A DNA stretch of 64,000 nt from positions 1-64,000 of the forward strand of contig JAFUFS010000028.1 in NCBI GenBank assembly GCA_017469745.1. The letters are read 5' to 3'. The stretch comes from Bacteroidales bacterium. Lineage in GTDB: Bacteria > Bacteroidota > Bacteroidia > Bacteroidales > UBA932. Under the pieces are notes generated by a model. The model did not search any database and had not been told where the DNA came from. It saw nothing but the letters and a program-made list of their open reading frames with translations. The translations under genes were made by a program, and so were the position numbers. Below, piece after piece: positions 63,903 to 64,000 of this stretch. Within the stretch, counting starts at the first letter, position 1, and each line of letters starts with the position of its first letter.

Positions 63903-64000
63903 CTACTCAGTCAGGCAGGAATCCATCAGCTCGTCGATCAGGCGGGTGTCAAGATCCCTTCCGATGAAGACTATCTTCTCCATCCTGTCTCCGTACTTGG
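63903..64000 (-). CDS. CobW/COG0523-family GTP-binding protein, C-terminal end
   Basis: Only the last 31 residues are in the window: YGDRMEKIVFIGRDLDTRLI and DELMDSCLTE, then TAG at 63903-63905. The GDRxxxIVFIGxDLD pattern with a closing LDxCL is the C-terminus of COG0523 metal-chaperone GTPases. The rest of the gene lies to the right of the window, so subfamily and metal are unknown. Confidence 0.8.
   Translation of the reverse strand, partial: KYGDRMEKIVFIGRDLDTRLIDELMDSCLTE

Overview
This window looks like chromosome from an uncultured or gut-type Bacteroidales bacterium. The evidence is Bacteroidetes-type promoters (TTTG about 19-20 nt upstream of TAnnTTTG) in front of many genes, AXE1-, GH51-, GH78- and GH106-type polysaccharide enzymes, a Bacteroidetes-style OMP_b-brl receptor, a DUF4886 protein, a TamB on the opposite strand to tsaD, and lipoprotein signals typical of the phylum. 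Genus cannot be fixed from sequence alone. No rRNA, CRISPR or SusCD pair was seen; one tRNA (Asp-GTC) is present.

Layout. 1-140: 3' end of a group II intron (domains V and VI). 143-281: short tandem and dispersed repeats next to lpxK. 1735-2790: an IS982-type insertion that has decapitated an AraC-type regulator. 3.2-10.3 kb (minus): tightly packed operon DUF4886 - punA - uvrA - glycosyltransferase - Stealth phosphotransferase - DUF47. 10.3-12.8 kb: a TonB-dependent-receptor-like barrel. 13.0-13.8 kb: hsp20 with an elaborate palindromic upstream region, then tRNA-Asp. 13.9-25.1 kb: L-arabinose module, with a GH51 arabinofuranosidase divergent from an operon of Na+ symporter, araD, araA, FGGY kinase, lipoprotein hydrolase, Omp85-like barrel and polyol-type MFS. 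25.1-30.85 kb (minus): leuA-leuC-leuD-leuB-ilvE behind a leucine-rich leader peptide and attenuator. 30.9-37.0 kb (minus): pgi, a galacturonokinase-like GHMP kinase, a sugar nucleotidyltransferase, a secreted propeller, a GH99-like lipoprotein and an omega-amidase-like nitrilase. 37.1-39.4 kb: CE7-type esterase and GDPD lipoprotein. 39.4-43.8 kb: accessory island with REP-like hairpins, gene remnants, a DUF234 ATPase, a BRO-N protein and an Rpn nuclease. 43.9-50.7 kb (minus): FKBP pair; Gfo/Idh, DUF1080 and phosphoesterase (probable 3-keto-glycoside handling); GH78 rhamnosidase. 50.7-55.2 kb (minus): tsaD - FAD oxidoreductase - umuD - umuC. 55.3-59.8 kb: tamB. 59.7-63.7 kb (minus): GH106 rhamnosidase and a secreted class I amidotransferase-like protein. 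63.9-64 kb: C-terminus of a CobW-family GTPase.

Together the window mixes housekeeping (repair, cell envelope, leucine synthesis, glycolysis) with pectin or arabinan side-chain use (arabinofuranosidase, two rhamnosidases, esterase, a possible galacturonate kinase). The strongest unexpected points are the transcription attenuator of leu, the GAHVDHQ-type GHMP kinase cluster, the interlocked palindromes before hsp20 and before the DUF234 ATPase, promoter boxes 5-6 nt from start codons suggesting leaderless mRNAs, and a dispersed repeat that has become the C-terminal tail of a flavoprotein.
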